Positions 38,874 through 48,907 are shown, numbered from the stretch's first letter. The stretch is DNA of 64,000 bases from Rheinheimera pacifica (GCF_900108485.1 NZ_FNXF01000004.1:124001-188000); one strand, 5' to 3'. A program made the numbers and translations. The notes: a model not told the origin generated them from the sequence alone.

Positions 38874-40292
38874 ATGTCTCTTGTTACCCGTTTTGCTCCA
38901 AGCCCAACCGGTTATTTACACGTTGGTGGTGCCCGTACTGCCTTATTCAGCTGGTTATATGCCAAAAAGAAGGGCGGCAAATTTATTCTGCGTATTGAAG
39001 ATACCGACTTAGAGCGTTCTACTCAGGCATCGGTTGATGCCATTTTAGAGGGCATGACCTGGCTGGGGCTGGATTATGACGAAGGCCCGTACTACCAAAC
39101 TAAACGCTTTGATTTATATAAAGAAGTGGTAGCACAGCTGGTGGCGGAAGGTAACGCCTATAAGTGCTTTTGCACGGTGGAAGAAGTTGATGCCATGCGC
39201 GAAGCGCAAACCGCAGCCGGTGAAAAGCCGCGCTATAACGGTATGTGGCGTGACCGCACCGATCACCCGGCCGGCAAACCTTTCGTTATCCGCTTTAAAA
39301 ACCCGCAAAGCGGCACTGTGGTAATTGACGATCTCATTAAAGGCCGCATTGAAATTGCCAACAGCGAGCTGGACGATTTAATTATCGCCCGCAGCGACGG
39401 TACACCAACTTATAACCTTACCGTGGTGGTTGATGACTGGAAAATGGGCATTACCCATGTGATCCGCGGTGATGACCATGTGAATAACACACCACGGCAG
39501 ATGAATATTCTGGCAGCGCTGGGTGCTGATATACCTAAATATGCTCATGTACCGATGATCCTCGGTGATGATGGCAAGCGTTTATCCAAACGCCACGGTG
39601 CTGTGGGCGTAATGCAGTACCGCGACAACGGCTTTTTACCCGAGGCCTTGCTTAACTATTTAGTGCGTTTGGGCTGGTCACATGGCGATCAGGAAATTTT
39701 CAGCAAAGACGAGTTAGTGCAGCTGTTTGACCTGGATAGCTGCAACCGCGCACCGTCGGCATTTAACACTGATAAACTGATTTGGTTAAACCAGCACTAT
39801 ATGAAAACCCTGCCAGCAGAGCAGGTAGCAGCACAGCTGCAGTGGCATATTGCTGAGCAAAAACTGGATATCAGCAATGGCCCGGCGTTAACCGAGCTGG
39901 TGAAAGCTCAGGCCGAGCGGGTAAAAACACTTAAAGAAATGGTTGAGGTAAGCCGCTATTTCTATGAAGACTTCAGTGAGTTTGATGCTGATGCTGCGAA
40001 AAAACATTTACGCCCGGTTGCGCTTGAACCTTTACAGGCCGTTGCAGCCAAACTGGATGCGTTAAGCGAGTGGTCAGTGTCGGCTATTCATGATGCGATA
40101 AACGCCACGGCAGAGCAGCTGGGTGTGGGCATGGGTAAAATTGGTATGCCGCTGCGGGTGGCTGTTACCGGTGGTGGTAATTCACCGGCTTTGGATATTA
40201 CGCTGGCTCTGATTGGCAAAACACGCAGTCTGGCGCGGTTGCAAAAAGCAATTGCTGCAGTACAGCAGCGCGCGGCAGAAACAGAGCAATAA
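38874..40292 (+). CDS. gltX: Glutamyl-tRNA synthetase
   Basis: Class I synthetase charging tRNA-Glu. The HIGH-type motif is [13 protein letters not shown] (residue 9 on), and the KMSKS-type loop GKRLSKRH is near residues 234-241. The C-terminal helical anticodon-binding domain (about 330-472) is complete. 472 aa, as in E. coli. It is divergent from the tRNA-Val operon. Confidence 0.97.
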   Translation: MSLVTRFAPSPTGYLHVGGARTALFSWLYAKKKGGKFILRIEDTDLERSTQASVDAILEGMTWLGLDYDEGPYYQTKRFDLYKEVVAQLVAEGNAYKCFCTVEEVDAMREAQTAAGEKPRYNGMWRDRTDHPAGKPFVIRFKNPQSGTVVIDDLIKGRIEIANSELDDLIIARSDGTPTYNLTVVVDDWKMGITHVIRGDDHVNNTPRQMNILAALGADIPKYAHVPMILGDDGKRLSKRHGAVGVMQYRDNGFLPEALLNYLVRLGWSHGDQEIFSKDELVQLFDLDSCNRAPSAFNTDKLIWLNQHYMKTLPAEQVAAQLQWHIAEQKLDISNGPALTELVKAQAERVKTLKEMVEVSRYFYEDFSEFDADAAKKHLRPVALEPLQAVAAKLDALSEWSVSAIHDAINATAEQLGVGMGKIGMPLRVAVTGGGNSPALDITLALIGKTRSLARLQKAIAAVQQRAAETEQ

Positions 40293-40459
40293 TAATTTTA
40301 GCGTTAAAAGCCCGGATAACCCGGTTCAGTATCACTGGGCAGGGTTATTTTGGCTGATACAATAAAAATGCCGAAAGGCAGGGAACAAATAATAACAACC
40401 GGGATGGCAATTCGACTCATGGGTAACTAATCATACAAAAGGAGTGACCAAGCGGAATA

Positions 40460-41257
40460 ATGCCTTCTTTTTACAAAGGTATCAGCGCTGTGCTGATGCT
40501 TTGCTTGTATGGGGTACAAGCGAGCGAAACAGAACACTTACCCAGCAGCGAAGAGCCACTGCAGCCGATAGGCTTCTTTGGTACGGTGACAGGTGATGTG
40601 GAACTGGGCTTTTTGCTGACGTCAGGTAACACTGACTCTTTTGCTATCCGGGCAAACAGTGAGCTGGTGCATGAACTGGAGTATTTTCGTAACCGCTATC
40701 ATTTGCAAAGCCTGTTGCAAAAAAACAACGTTACCAATGCCAGCACCGGCGACAAGAATCAGGTTACGACGGCCAGCCGTTATGGTCTTACCGGCCAGAG
40801 TAACTACAAAATTGTTACCGGCAGCCAAACAGTGTTTGGCCGTGGCGCCTATCTGCATGATAAGTTTGGTGCTTTTACAGAGCAGGCTTCTTTGGTGGTA
40901 GGTTATGGTAACCGGATTTATGAAAAACAAAGCGACTACTTCGATCTGGAAACCGGCCCTGGCTTTGGCCATCAGGAAGCGGCGTCGGGTAACACCAACA
41001 CCGGCCTAATCTGGTATCTGGCGGCAAATCTGGATTATCAGTTGTACAATACCACTAAGTTTCGCCAGACATTGGAAAGCACTATGTCACTAAATGGTGA
41101 AAACTCCACCTTGCTAAGCCGTAGCAGTCTGACTGCGCAGCTGGCAGGTAGCTTGTCAATGCGGTTTAATTTTGTGGTGAAGTTTAACTCTGATCCCGAA
41201 GGAAACCGTAAACGCACTGACACTGAAACGTCAGCTTCGTTGGTGTATACGTTCTGA
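40460..41257 (+). CDS. DUF481 family outer-membrane protein (YdiY-like)
   Basis: A signal peptide (MPSFYKGISAVLMLCLYGVQA) and a mature part of alternating beta-strands ending in aromatic VYTF, as in outer-membrane barrels. GDVELGFLLTSGNTDS, KYN/RYGLTGQSNYKI-like strands and the final SASLVYTF fit DUF481. The function is unknown. A GGAGTG ribosome site precedes the ATG. The 165 bases upstream show no strong promoter. Confidence 0.82.
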   Translation: MPSFYKGISAVLMLCLYGVQASETEHLPSSEEPLQPIGFFGTVTGDVELGFLLTSGNTDSFAIRANSELVHELEYFRNRYHLQSLLQKNNVTNASTGDKNQVTTASRYGLTGQSNYKIVTGSQTVFGRGAYLHDKFGAFTEQASLVVGYGNRIYEKQSDYFDLETGPGFGHQEAASGNTNTGLIWYLAANLDYQLYNTTKFRQTLESTMSLNGENSTLLSRSSLTAQLAGSLSMRFNFVVKFNSDPEGNRKRTDTETSASLVYTF

Positions 41258-41260
41258 TGT

Positions 41261-41288
41261 AAAAAGCCGGTGAAAACCGGCTTTTTTG
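41261..41288. terminator. Terminator between the DUF481 gene and serA
   Basis: AAAAAGCCGG, loop TGAAAA, CCGGCTTTTTT. It serves the DUF481 gene directly. The A-run on the other side can also serve the convergent serA transcript. Confidence 0.88.
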
Positions 41289-41313
41289 TCTTTGAATTTT
41301 ACTTGCTGAAAAA

Positions 41314-42540
41314 TCAGTGTAATACGCGGGCGCGTAAGGTTCCCGGTATATTTTTTAATTCGTTCAGTGCCTGCTCTACATCGTCTGAATCAATATCAAT
41401 GACGACATAACCGATATCAGCGTTGGTTTGCAGGTACTGGCCGGCAATATTGATATTCAGCCGGGCAAAAGCTTCGTTAATCTTGGTTAGTACACCAGGC
41501 TGGTTTTTATGCACGTGCAACAAGCGCGAACGGCCTTTATGTTCCGGCAGTGAAACTTCCGGAAAATTCACTGCAGACAGCGTTGAACCGTTGTCGCTGT
41601 ATTTCACCATTTTGCCGGCCACTTCAAAGCCGATATTCTCCTGCGCTTCCTGGGTAGAGCCGCCGATATGCGGTGTCAGGATCACGTTGTCAAAGGCGCG
41701 CAGTGGTGAGATAAACTCTTCTTCATTGCCTTTAGGTTCAACCGGAAACACATCAATAGCAGCACCCGCCAGCTTTTTGCTATGCAGCGCTTCAGTTAAC
41801 GCATCAATATCCACCACAGTACCGCGCGAAGCATTAATTAAAATGCTGCCAGGTTTCATTAATTCCAGTTCGGCTTCGCCAATCATATTTTTGGTTTGTG
41901 GTGTCTCTGGTACATGCAGGCTGATCACGTCGGATGTTTTTAGCAAGGTACCAAAGTTAACCTGGGTCGCATTGCCCAGCACCAGCTTGTCTTCTATATC
42001 GTAAAACTGCACCCGCATACCGATGTTCTCGGCCATAATGCTCAGCTGAGTACCGATATGGCCGTAGCCGATAATGCCAAGGGTTTTGCCGCGTGCTTCA
42101 AAAGAGTTATTCGCCGTTTTTTGCCATTCGCCACGATGGGCCGCCGCAGAGCGCTGCGGAATCCCGCGCAGCAGCATAATAATTTCGCCCAGCACCAGCT
42201 CGGCTACCGAGCGGGTGTTGGAGAACGGCGCATTAAATACCGGAATAGCGCGTTTTAATGCTGCGGTTAAATCTACCTGATTGGTACCAATACAAAAGCA
42301 ACCAATAGCCACCAGTTTGCTGGCAGCATCCAGCACTTTTTCCGTCAGTTGGGTGCGGGAGCGGATCCCGATAAAGTGGGCGTCTTTAATGCGTTCGATC
42401 AGCTCGTCTTCCGGCAGGGAAGTTTTTAAATACTCAATGTTGCTGTAGCCCTGGTTTTTAAAACTTTGCACGGCGCTTTGGTGCAAGCCTTCTAATAGCA
42501 ATATTTTAATTTTGTCTTTGGCCAGCGAAAATTTTTCCAT
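41314..42540 (-). CDS. serA: D-3-phosphoglycerate dehydrogenase
   Basis: First step of serine synthesis: 3-phosphoglycerate to phosphohydroxypyruvate with NAD. The Rossmann motif GIIGYGHIGTQL, INASRGTVVD and catalytic HIGGSTQEAQ are clear. A C-terminal ACT domain (about 337-408) should bind serine for feedback inhibition. I start at ATG 42538-42540, matching the E. coli alignment, giving 408 aa. It is 82 bases after rpiA, on the same strand. Confidence 0.97.
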   Translation of the reverse strand: MEKFSLAKDKIKILLLEGLHQSAVQSFKNQGYSNIEYLKTSLPEDELIERIKDAHFIGIRSRTQLTEKVLDAASKLVAIGCFCIGTNQVDLTAALKRAIPVFNAPFSNTRSVAELVLGEIIMLLRGIPQRSAAAHRGEWQKTANNSFEARGKTLGIIGYGHIGTQLSIMAENIGMRVQFYDIEDKLVLGNATQVNFGTLLKTSDVISLHVPETPQTKNMIGEAELELMKPGSILINASRGTVVDIDALTEALHSKKLAGAAIDVFPVEPKGNEEEFISPLRAFDNVILTPHIGGSTQEAQENIGFEVAGKMVKYSDNGSTLSAVNFPEVSLPEHKGRSRLLHVHKNQPGVLTKINEAFARLNINIAGQYLQTNADIGYVVIDIDSDDVEQALNELKNIPGTLRARVLH

Positions 42541-42622
42541 GTCACGTCTCTTCAATAAATTAAAAGTAAAATCAGTTGGTTAGTTATTATTGTTATAGTT
42601 TTTCGTGGCCTTGAGCTGTTAT

Positions 42623-43279
42623 TTAGCGAATAACCTGTGTACCTGTGGCACTGCCCACCAATACCATGTCGGCAGCGCGCTGCGCAAAGATGCCATTGGT
42701 GACTACGCCGACAATATTATTAATTTGCTGCTCCAATACCAGTGGCTCGGTAATAACTAAATCGTGTACATCGAGGATCACATTGCCGTTATCGGTGGTG
42801 ACACCGGCACGTAATACCGGCCGGCCACCCAGCTTACTTAGCTCACGCGCCACATAGCTGCTGGCCATTGGGATCACTTCTACCGGCAACGGAAATTTAC
42901 CCAGCACTTCAACCTGTTTGCTTTGATCAACAATGCAAATAAAGGTATCGGCGACCGCCGCCACGATTTTTTCACGGGTAAGGGCAGCACCGCCGCCTTT
43001 AATCATATGTTTTTGCGCGTTTATTTCGTCGGCACCGTCAACGTACACACTAAAGCTGTCAATGCTGTTTAGATCCAGCACCTCGATACCCAGCGCTTTG
43101 AGTTTTTCGGTAGATTGTACCGAGCTGGACACCGCACCTTTAATGTCATACTTAATGCTGGCCAGGGCGTCGATAAAATGATTTACCGTAGAGCCGGTGC
43201 CCACGCCAACCACGGTATTACGCGGGATAAACTCCAGTGCAGCCCAGGCAGCGTTTTTCTTCATTTCATCTTGTGTCAT
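42623..43279 (-). CDS. rpiA: Ribose-5-phosphate isomerase A
   Basis: Interconverts ribose-5-P and ribulose-5-[35 protein letters not shown] and [12 protein letters not shown] are all present, including the catalytic Asp, Glu and Lys. I start at ATG 43277-43279 (MTQDEMKK), which aligns with E. coli and gives 218 aa. Gene order with serA is conserved. Confidence 0.97.
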   Translation of the reverse strand: MTQDEMKKNAAWAALEFIPRNTVVGVGTGSTVNHFIDALASIKYDIKGAVSSSVQSTEKLKALGIEVLDLNSIDSFSVYVDGADEINAQKHMIKGGGAALTREKIVAAVADTFICIVDQSKQVEVLGKFPLPVEVIPMASSYVARELSKLGGRPVLRAGVTTDNGNVILDVHDLVITEPLVLEQQINNIVGVVTNGIFAQRAADMVLVGSATGTQVIR

Positions 43280-43393
43280 CAGCTGTTCCAAATTCGTTTA
43301 GCCATACAGATGGATATTATATCGAAAGGGCCTGCCGACAAAAGGGCAAAAACAGAAAAACGGCAAAACAGTTGTTTTCGGATGTTGCAGTGA

Positions 43394-43520
43394 GTAAACG
43401 CCGGCCAAAGAAGGAGGCCAGAAACGCGATCTGGTCGTCACAGAGTGTCTGAGCCCTGCCGCAGGCAGTAGGGCGAGTTGCTGTGACGAGCCAGAGCGGG
43501 TATTGTGGCCGGATTTTTAC
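43394..43520. repeat. Long hairpin element between fau and rpiA
   Basis: A 127-base segment folds on itself in nested layers. The ends GTAAACGCCGGCCA and TGGCCGGATTTTTAC pair imperfectly. Inside, TCTGGTCGTCACAG pairs with CTGTGACGAGCCAGA (one bulge). At the tip, CCCTGCC faces GGCAGTAGGG. No ORF is visible. It looks like a REP/MITE-type repeat or a structured RNA/terminator. Its terminal sequence differs from the element at 14578. Confidence 0.6.
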
Positions 43521-43537
43521 AACCTCAGCGCTGAGTT

Positions 43538-44158
43538 TCAGCTAAACACCCAATATTTTGCCGGCGTAATAATCTGCTTTAACGGAATATCCCAGGCCTC
43601 ACCCGGCACGGCATCTACCTGCTGGCAGTTATGCGCCAGGCCGATAACCTGACTGTGGCTGTCGGGGGAGAGCTGCGACAAAGTGCGATCATAAAAACCG
43701 CCACCCATACCCAGGCGGTTACCGGCAGCATCAAAGGCGACTAACGGCGTAAAAATAATATCTAGTTGCTGCACTGGCATCAGCCGGTGGCAGGCTAGTA
43801 AAGGCTCAGGTATGCCGAATTTATTCGGGTAGAGCAGGGTGTCTTTATCGTAGCGCACAAACAACAAATAACCGGCTACAAAGGGATGCAACACCGGCAA
43901 ATACACGCTTTTGCCCAACTGCCACAGGGCCTGAATAAGCGGATAGGTATCCAGCTCGCCGTCATTGGCTAAATACAGTGCTATATGCTGGCCTGGCGCA
44001 ATAATGTTGCTGGCGAGCACCTTTGCGGCTAAATCAGTAGCAGCTTGTTGCTGGGCCTCGGCGCTTAGCTGTTGCCTTTTAGTGCGGGTAATTTTTCTCA
44101 GCTGCTGGCGCTGGCTTGTAGTGTCGGGCAAAGCTGAATTGGGTGTGGCAGTAGTCAT
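43538..44158 (-). CDS. fau: 5-formyltetrahydrofolate cyclo-ligase
   Basis: Converts 5-formyl-THF to 5,10-methenyl-THF with ATP (also called YgfA). The N-terminal helical RQQLRKITRTKRQQLS, PLVAFDAAGNRLGMGGGFYDR (ATP/folate site) and GLAHNCQQVD are diagnostic. 206 aa. It lies just downstream of the 6S RNA gene on the same strand, the conserved ssrS-fau arrangement, so it is probably read through from the 6S promoter. Confidence 0.95.
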   Translation of the reverse strand: MTTATPNSALPDTTSQRQQLRKITRTKRQQLSAEAQQQAATDLAAKVLASNIIAPGQHIALYLANDGELDTYPLIQALWQLGKSVYLPVLHPFVAGYLLFVRYDKDTLLYPNKFGIPEPLLACHRLMPVQQLDIIFTPLVAFDAAGNRLGMGGGFYDRTLSQLSPDSHSQVIGLAHNCQQVDAVPGEAWDIPLKQIITPAKYWVFS

Positions 44159-44196
44159 GCTATTGAGTATGCCTGAATGGCGGCAGAATAAAAGAG

Positions 44197-44378
44197 GTTC
44201 TCCAAATTGCCGTGTCTGGTGTTAGCCCTTGAACCATAGGTTCAAGGCGGGAGTCAGATGGCTGCCTCAGGCTTCCCGGTACGGGCCGGGCTTGCACACT
44301 GGCAGCGCAGAAGAATCCCTAGGTAAAAACAATTATCGGCTCAGGGACATCCACCTGATCACCAACAATCCAGAGAAC
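44197..44378 (-). ncRNA. ssrS: 6S RNA
   Basis: Binds the sigma70 RNA polymerase holoenzyme and regulates it in stationary phase. On the minus strand the closing stem (GTTCTCTGG with TTTGGAGAAC), the conserved CCCTGAGCCGATA segment, the open central bubble region, and the hairpin CCTTGAACCTATGGTTCAAGG match enterobacterial 6S RNA in order and spacing. About 182 nt. The gene sits between fau and ygfB, as in E. coli. The ends are estimated from the closing stem. Confidence 0.92.
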
Positions 44379-44385
44379 AGGCTTG

Positions 44386-44391
44386 AGTATA
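44386..44391 (-). promoter_or_regulatory. -10 box of the 6S RNA promoter
   Basis: TATACT on the minus strand, seven bases before the predicted 6S 5' end. The region 17 bases further upstream reads TTATAC, a poor -35. Confidence 0.5.
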
Positions 44392-44574
44392 ACACCGCAG
44401 TTTGGCCTGTATAAGGTTATTCATCGCAGTTTTGTGCCGGCTTATGCTAGTTGCATGGTTTTTCAGCAACTTTTGTTTACGCTTTACGCCATTATTAAAA
44501 CTACAGTGCGAAGGTTGGCGCTTTTTCGCCGGGGTGGTAGCATAAAGGCAGGTAATCACAGCACGAACAGTTAT

Positions 44575-45156
44575 ATGAGCAGCCCTTTTTTATTAACCTA
44601 CGACGAGTGGACTTACAAGCTGGATCAGGCTTATGTTATGGCGTCTGCTGCCGAAGTGCACGGTTTAATTGCCGGTTTATTAAGTGCAGGTGTAGAGCCC
44701 GATGCGCAACAATTGCTACCGGTGCTGCACGATTTTCTTAATGACGGCCAGGCATTACCGGCAGAGGTTAAGCAACATGTTGCCGGGCTAATTGAGCTTA
44801 CCCACAAAGAACTGGCGCAAAACGATTTTAGTTTCAGCATGTTATTGCCAAGCGACGACGACAGCCTGCCAGAGCGGCTGGATGCGATGGTAGAATGGAC
44901 TCAGGCATTTCTGGTCGGTTTTGCTGTACAGCAAACCGATTTGTCGCTGGTATCAGATGATGTGCGCGAAGCACTGGATCAACTGAGCGAAGTTACCCGT
45001 ATTGATATTCACACCACCGATGATGGCAGCAGCGAGGAAAACGAAGAAGCATATTTCCTGGTGCTGGAACATATCCGTATTATGGCGCTGGCCTGCTACA
45101 CCGAAGTGGGGCAGAAATTCAGCCCTAAACCTGTCGGTAATAAGACTTTACATTAA
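44575..45156 (+). CDS. ygfB: UPF0149 family protein YgfB
   Basis: Starts at ATG 44575 (MSSPFLLTYDEW); the longer reading frame upstream runs into the 6S promoter. 193 aa, as in E. coli. The family is all-helical, acidic and of uncertain function; in Pseudomonas a homologue affects antibiotic tolerance. AEVHGLIAGLL and the C-terminal EAYFLVLEHIRIMAL are the recognisable blocks. It is the first gene of an operon with ubiH, whose ATG follows its TAA directly. pepP, which lies between them in E. coli, is absent. Confidence 0.92.
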   Translation: MSSPFLLTYDEWTYKLDQAYVMASAAEVHGLIAGLLSAGVEPDAQQLLPVLHDFLNDGQALPAEVKQHVAGLIELTHKELAQNDFSFSMLLPSDDDSLPERLDAMVEWTQAFLVGFAVQQTDLSLVSDDVREALDQLSEVTRIDIHTTDDGSSEENEEAYFLVLEHIRIMALACYTEVGQKFSPKPVGNKTLH

Positions 45157-46353
45157 ATGACACAGACTGCTGTAACTTCAGATCTCCCGCTGTTTGATAT
45201 AGTGATCAGTGGCGGCGGCATGGCCGGTAGCACTTTGGCCTGGGCATTACTGCAGGCTAATCCGGCGCTTAAGCTGGCAATTATTGAACAGCAGGCTGAA
45301 ACAATCAGCCAGGCCAGTTTTGACAGCCGTAGCATAGCGCTGGCCGCAGCCAGTGTTGATTTGCTGCAGCGATGGGGGCTATGGGCAGATATTAAGCCTA
45401 AAGCCTGTGCTATTGAGCATATTCACGTATCTGATCGCGGCCATTTCGGTAAAACCCGGCTTAGTGCGGCGGAATATCAGCAACAGGCGCTGGGTTATGT
45501 GCTGGAAGTAGAGCATTTAGGCGCGCTGCTGTCAGAAAAACTGGCAGGCTATAAACAGTTGCAACGCTTTGCTCCCAATACCCTGGCGGCAATAACGCCA
45601 ACGCAACAACAGCAGGTGCTGACATTAAATGACGGCACTGCACTGCAGGCTAAATTACTGCTGATTGCCGAAGGTGGTTTATCGCCCAGCCGCAGCCTGG
45701 CAGGTTTTGGTGTGCTGGAGCGTCAGTATCAGCAGCATGCAGTGATTGCCAATCTGGCATTAGCAGAGGGGCACCAGCACACAGCGTTTGAGCGTTTTAC
45801 TGAACATGGCCCCATCGCATTGTTGCCGCTTACCCGGCAGCGCTATTCGCTGGTATATACCGCCACACCGGATGAGGCAGCCAGATTAATGCAGCTTGAT
45901 GACACTGCTTTTGTAGCACAGGTACAGCAGGCGTTTGGGTACCGTGCCGGGATATTCTCTGGTGCAGGCCGCCGGGCCAGCTACCCGCTGAGTTTACGTG
46001 TCAGCGGCGATATAGTGCGCCATCGTACAGCGCTGTTAGGTAATAGTTTGCACAATGTGCACCCGATAGCCGGCCAGGGTTTTAACCTGGCACTGCGCGA
46101 TATTGCCGAGCTGGTACGCCAGGTTAACGCTGCGCCGCATGATATTGGCGGTTATGCCATGCTGCGCGCCTACCAGCAGGCCCGCCAGCTAGATATCAAT
46201 ACCGTAACCACCGCCACCGATGCGCTGGTACGTATTTTCTCTAACCGCTCGCGCTTAATGGCGCTGGCACGTAACACCGGTTTACTGGCGCTGACACTGT
46301 GCGATGAATTAAAACGCCCTGTGGCCGAACAGGCCATGGGGCTGCGGAGCTAA
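45157..46353 (+). CDS. ubiH: Ubiquinone biosynthesis hydroxylase UbiH
   Basis: FAD-dependent monooxygenase of the Ubi pathway, adding a ring hydroxyl group. The N-terminal dinucleotide motif ISGGGMAGSTLAWAL, the SRSIALAAASVDLL loop and the second FAD motif GNSLHNVHPIAGQGFNLALRD are intact. 398 aa. It begins right after the ygfB stop and lies one base before ubiI. Assignment as UbiH rather than UbiF rests on the gene order. Confidence 0.92.
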   Translation: MTQTAVTSDLPLFDIVISGGGMAGSTLAWALLQANPALKLAIIEQQAETISQASFDSRSIALAAASVDLLQRWGLWADIKPKACAIEHIHVSDRGHFGKTRLSAAEYQQQALGYVLEVEHLGALLSEKLAGYKQLQRFAPNTLAAITPTQQQQVLTLNDGTALQAKLLLIAEGGLSPSRSLAGFGVLERQYQQHAVIANLALAEGHQHTAFERFTEHGPIALLPLTRQRYSLVYTATPDEAARLMQLDDTAFVAQVQQAFGYRAGIFSGAGRRASYPLSLRVSGDIVRHRTALLGNSLHNVHPIAGQGFNLALRDIAELVRQVNAAPHDIGGYAMLRAYQQARQLDINTVTTATDALVRIFSNRSRLMALARNTGLLALTLCDELKRPVAEQAMGLRS

Positions 46354-46354
46354 A

Positions 46355-47578
46355 ATGCAAAATGTTGATGTCACTATTGTCGGGGCAGGCAGCGCCGGTT
46401 TAACGCTGGCTTTGCTACTGGCACCACTGGGGCTGAGTATCGTGGTGCTGGAGCAAGGCGGCGCGCCGCATAGCAGTAATATTAACCATCAACGCGTCAG
46501 TGCGCTTAACCTGGCCTCTATGCGCGTGCTTAGCCATATTGGCGCCTGGCCAGCTATTGCCGCTACGGCACAAAGCTATAACCGCATGCAGGTATGGGAT
46601 GCCGACAGCTTTGCCAGAATTGAGTTTGATGCAAAAGCTGAGCGTTTATCTGAACTTGGCTGGATTTGCGACAACGAGCAAGTGCGCGTGGCGCTGTATC
46701 AGCAATTACAGCAGCACAGCAATGTACGCTTAGAGTTTAACTGCACGATTAACAGCCTGGCACAAAGCGAGCGCGATGTGCTGATTAATATTAACCAGCA
46801 GCAACTACTGCTAAGCCGCCTGCTGGTAGGTGCGGATGGCGTAAATTCTATGGTACGCACCACCATGCAGCTACCACTTACGCACTGGGATTATGAGCAG
46901 CAGGCTATTGTTGCCACCATTGACACCACACAGCCACACCAGAATACAGCACGGCAGGTGTTTTTACCGACCGGGCCGCTGGCGCTGTTACCGCTGCCCG
47001 ATCCACAGCAATGCTCTATTGTCTGGAGCTGTAACCCCGAGCGCGCTGCACAGCTGCTGGCCATGCCGGCACAGCAGTTTAATCAGGCCCTTACTGCTGC
47101 CAGCAACAGTGTGCTGGGTGTACTGCAGTTGCATAATGACCCCAAAGCCTTTGGCTTAAAAATGCGCTATGCCAGCAGTTGGCTGCGTGGCCGGGTGGTG
47201 TTGGTAGCCGACGCTGCCCACAGCATACATCCGCTGGCGGGGCAGGGTATGAATTTAGGCCTGATGGACGTTGCTGCATTAGCAGAACTAATCAGTGAAT
47301 ATGTTAATGACAATAAAGACTTTACCGACAACCGCCTGCTGCGCCGTTATGAGCGCTGGCGTAAGGCCGAGGCGCAAACCCTGATTACCGCGATGGAAGC
47401 TTTTAAGCGTGGTTTCAGTAATTCGCAGCCGCTGCTAAAGCTGGTAAGAGCTGTTGGTATGAGCGGTATTAATCAGTTGCCGTGGTTAAAAGGTCAGATC
47501 ATTGCTGCAGCCCTTGGCAACAGTGGCGACTTGCCAAAACTGGCACAGCCACAGGAAAAAACCGCGCGTAGTGCCTGA
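46355..47578 (+). CDS. ubiI: Ubiquinone C5-hydroxylase UbiI (VisC)
   Basis: A second FAD monooxygenase of the ubiquinone pathway, paralogous to UbiH. VGAGSAGLTLALLLAP, the DG segment VGADGVNSMVR and ADAAHSIHPLAGQGMNLGL are visible. At 407 aa it is similar to E. coli UbiI (400). It precedes gcvT by about 190 bases, the conserved order. Confidence 0.92.
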   Translation: MQNVDVTIVGAGSAGLTLALLLAPLGLSIVVLEQGGAPHSSNINHQRVSALNLASMRVLSHIGAWPAIAATAQSYNRMQVWDADSFARIEFDAKAERLSELGWICDNEQVRVALYQQLQQHSNVRLEFNCTINSLAQSERDVLININQQQLLLSRLLVGADGVNSMVRTTMQLPLTHWDYEQQAIVATIDTTQPHQNTARQVFLPTGPLALLPLPDPQQCSIVWSCNPERAAQLLAMPAQQFNQALTAASNSVLGVLQLHNDPKAFGLKMRYASSWLRGRVVLVADAAHSIHPLAGQGMNLGLMDVAALAELISEYVNDNKDFTDNRLLRRYERWRKAEAQTLITAMEAFKRGFSNSQPLLKLVRAVGMSGINQLPWLKGQIIAAALGNSGDLPKLAQPQEKTARSA

Positions 47579-47634
47579 GTTAGTTTTTTTGGTAATTACA
47601 GCTGTCGCATTACAAAAACTAATTAATCTGGGGC

Positions 47635-47663
47635 TGTTGGCAACGGGAGCCTTGCGTTATAAT
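47635..47663 (+). promoter_or_regulatory. gcvTHP promoter
   Basis: A perfect TATAAT (-10, 47658-47663) with a 17-base spacer from TGTTGG (-35, 47635-47640), then a GC-rich CCGAGCGCC. It lies about 105 bases before gcvT. The leader has a short GGCGC/GCGCC hairpin, but no glycine riboswitch can be seen. Confidence 0.6.
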
Positions 47664-47767
47664 CCGAGCGCCTTTTTATCCGCCGATGCTGCATAAGTTA
47701 ACTAAAACTAAGCAGCGGCGCTGAATTTCCGGCGCCTTGCGGGCCTTACATTAAGCAGGACATAACA

Positions 47768-48847
47768 ATGGCTAATCAAACTGCGTTACATGGCAAACAC
47801 CTCGAAGCCGGGGCCAAAATGGTCGACTTCTTCGGCTGGGACATGCCAATCAACTACGGCTCTCAAATTGAAGAACATCACGCGGTACGCCGCGACGCCG
47901 GTATGTTCGACGTTTCTCACATGACTATTGTTGACTTAAAAGGCGCCCATACCCGCGCCTTTTTGCGTTATTTACTGGCCAATGATGTCGCTAAACTGAC
48001 TGTGCCGGGCAAAGCGCTGTACAGTGGCATGTTAAATGAAGCCGGTGGCGTGATTGACGATTTAATTGTCTATTTTCTGCAGGAAGATTTCTTCCGTCTG
48101 GTGGTAAATTCGGCCACCCGTGAAAAAGATTTAGCTCACATTACTAAAGAAGCCAGGGCTTTTGATGTAACTGTAACTGAGCGCCCTGAGTTCGCCATGA
48201 TTGCCGTACAGGGCCCGAATGCTAAAGCTAAAGTCGCCACTTTATTAAGCGCTGAGCAACAAGCTGCAGTTGCCGGTATGAAGCCATTTTTTGGTGTGCA
48301 GGCTGGTGACTTGTTTATTGCCACCACCGGTTACACCGGTGAAGACGGTTATGAGATTGCGCTGCCCAACGGGCAGGCCGCCGATTTCTGGCAAAAATTG
48401 CTGGATGCCGGTGTAGCACCGGCCGGTTTAGGTGCGCGTGATACTTTACGTTTAGAAGCCGGCATGAACTTATACGGCCAGGATATGGACGAAACGGTAT
48501 CACCACTGGCAGCCAATATGGGCTGGACCATCGCCTGGGCACCGGAAGATCGCAACTTTATCGGCCGTAAAGCTATTGAACAACACAAAGCCGAAGGCAC
48601 CTTTAAGCTGGTTGGCCTGGTGATGGAGCAAAAAGGCGTATTACGCCATGGCCAACGCGTAGTGGTAGAAGGCGGCGAAGGTGAAATTACCTCCGGTACT
48701 TTCTCGCCAACATTGGGCTACAGTATTGCCATGGCCCGCGTACCGGCCACTGCAGGCGATACAGCCGAAGTGGATATTCGCGGTAAGATGGTTGCGGTTA
48801 AAGTGGTAAAGCCTGCCTTTGTTCGCATGGGCAAGAAAGTTATCTAA
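47768..48847 (+). CDS. gcvT: Glycine cleavage system T protein
   Basis: Aminomethyltransferase that takes the methylene group from lipoyl-GcvH to tetrahydrofolate and frees ammonia. [31 protein letters not shown] and [11 protein letters not shown] are conserved motifs; the active-site Asp is in [15 protein letters not shown]. At 359 aa it matches the E. coli protein (364). First gene of gcvTHP. Confidence 0.97.
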   Translation: MANQTALHGKHLEAGAKMVDFFGWDMPINYGSQIEEHHAVRRDAGMFDVSHMTIVDLKGAHTRAFLRYLLANDVAKLTVPGKALYSGMLNEAGGVIDDLIVYFLQEDFFRLVVNSATREKDLAHITKEARAFDVTVTERPEFAMIAVQGPNAKAKVATLLSAEQQAAVAGMKPFFGVQAGDLFIATTGYTGEDGYEIALPNGQAADFWQKLLDAGVAPAGLGARDTLRLEAGMNLYGQDMDETVSPLAANMGWTIAWAPEDRNFIGRKAIEQHKAEGTFKLVGLVMEQKGVLRHGQRVVVEGGEGEITSGTFSPTLGYSIAMARVPATAGDTAEVDIRGKMVAVKVVKPAFVRMGKKVI

Positions 48848-48907
48848 ACTGTGACAGTAATTAAAAAAAACAGACTAAATAAGACGACACCAGCTAAGGA
48901 TCAAACA

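Noticed and set aside
47502-47696. 64-aa ORF after ubiI
   Set aside because: It overlaps the ubiI end and the gcv promoter, and has no start signal.
47664-47767. Glycine riboswitch upstream of gcvT
   Set aside because: Some Vibrio gcv leaders have one, but the roughly 98-base leader lacks the conserved GGAGAG-type core and is too short for a tandem aptamer.
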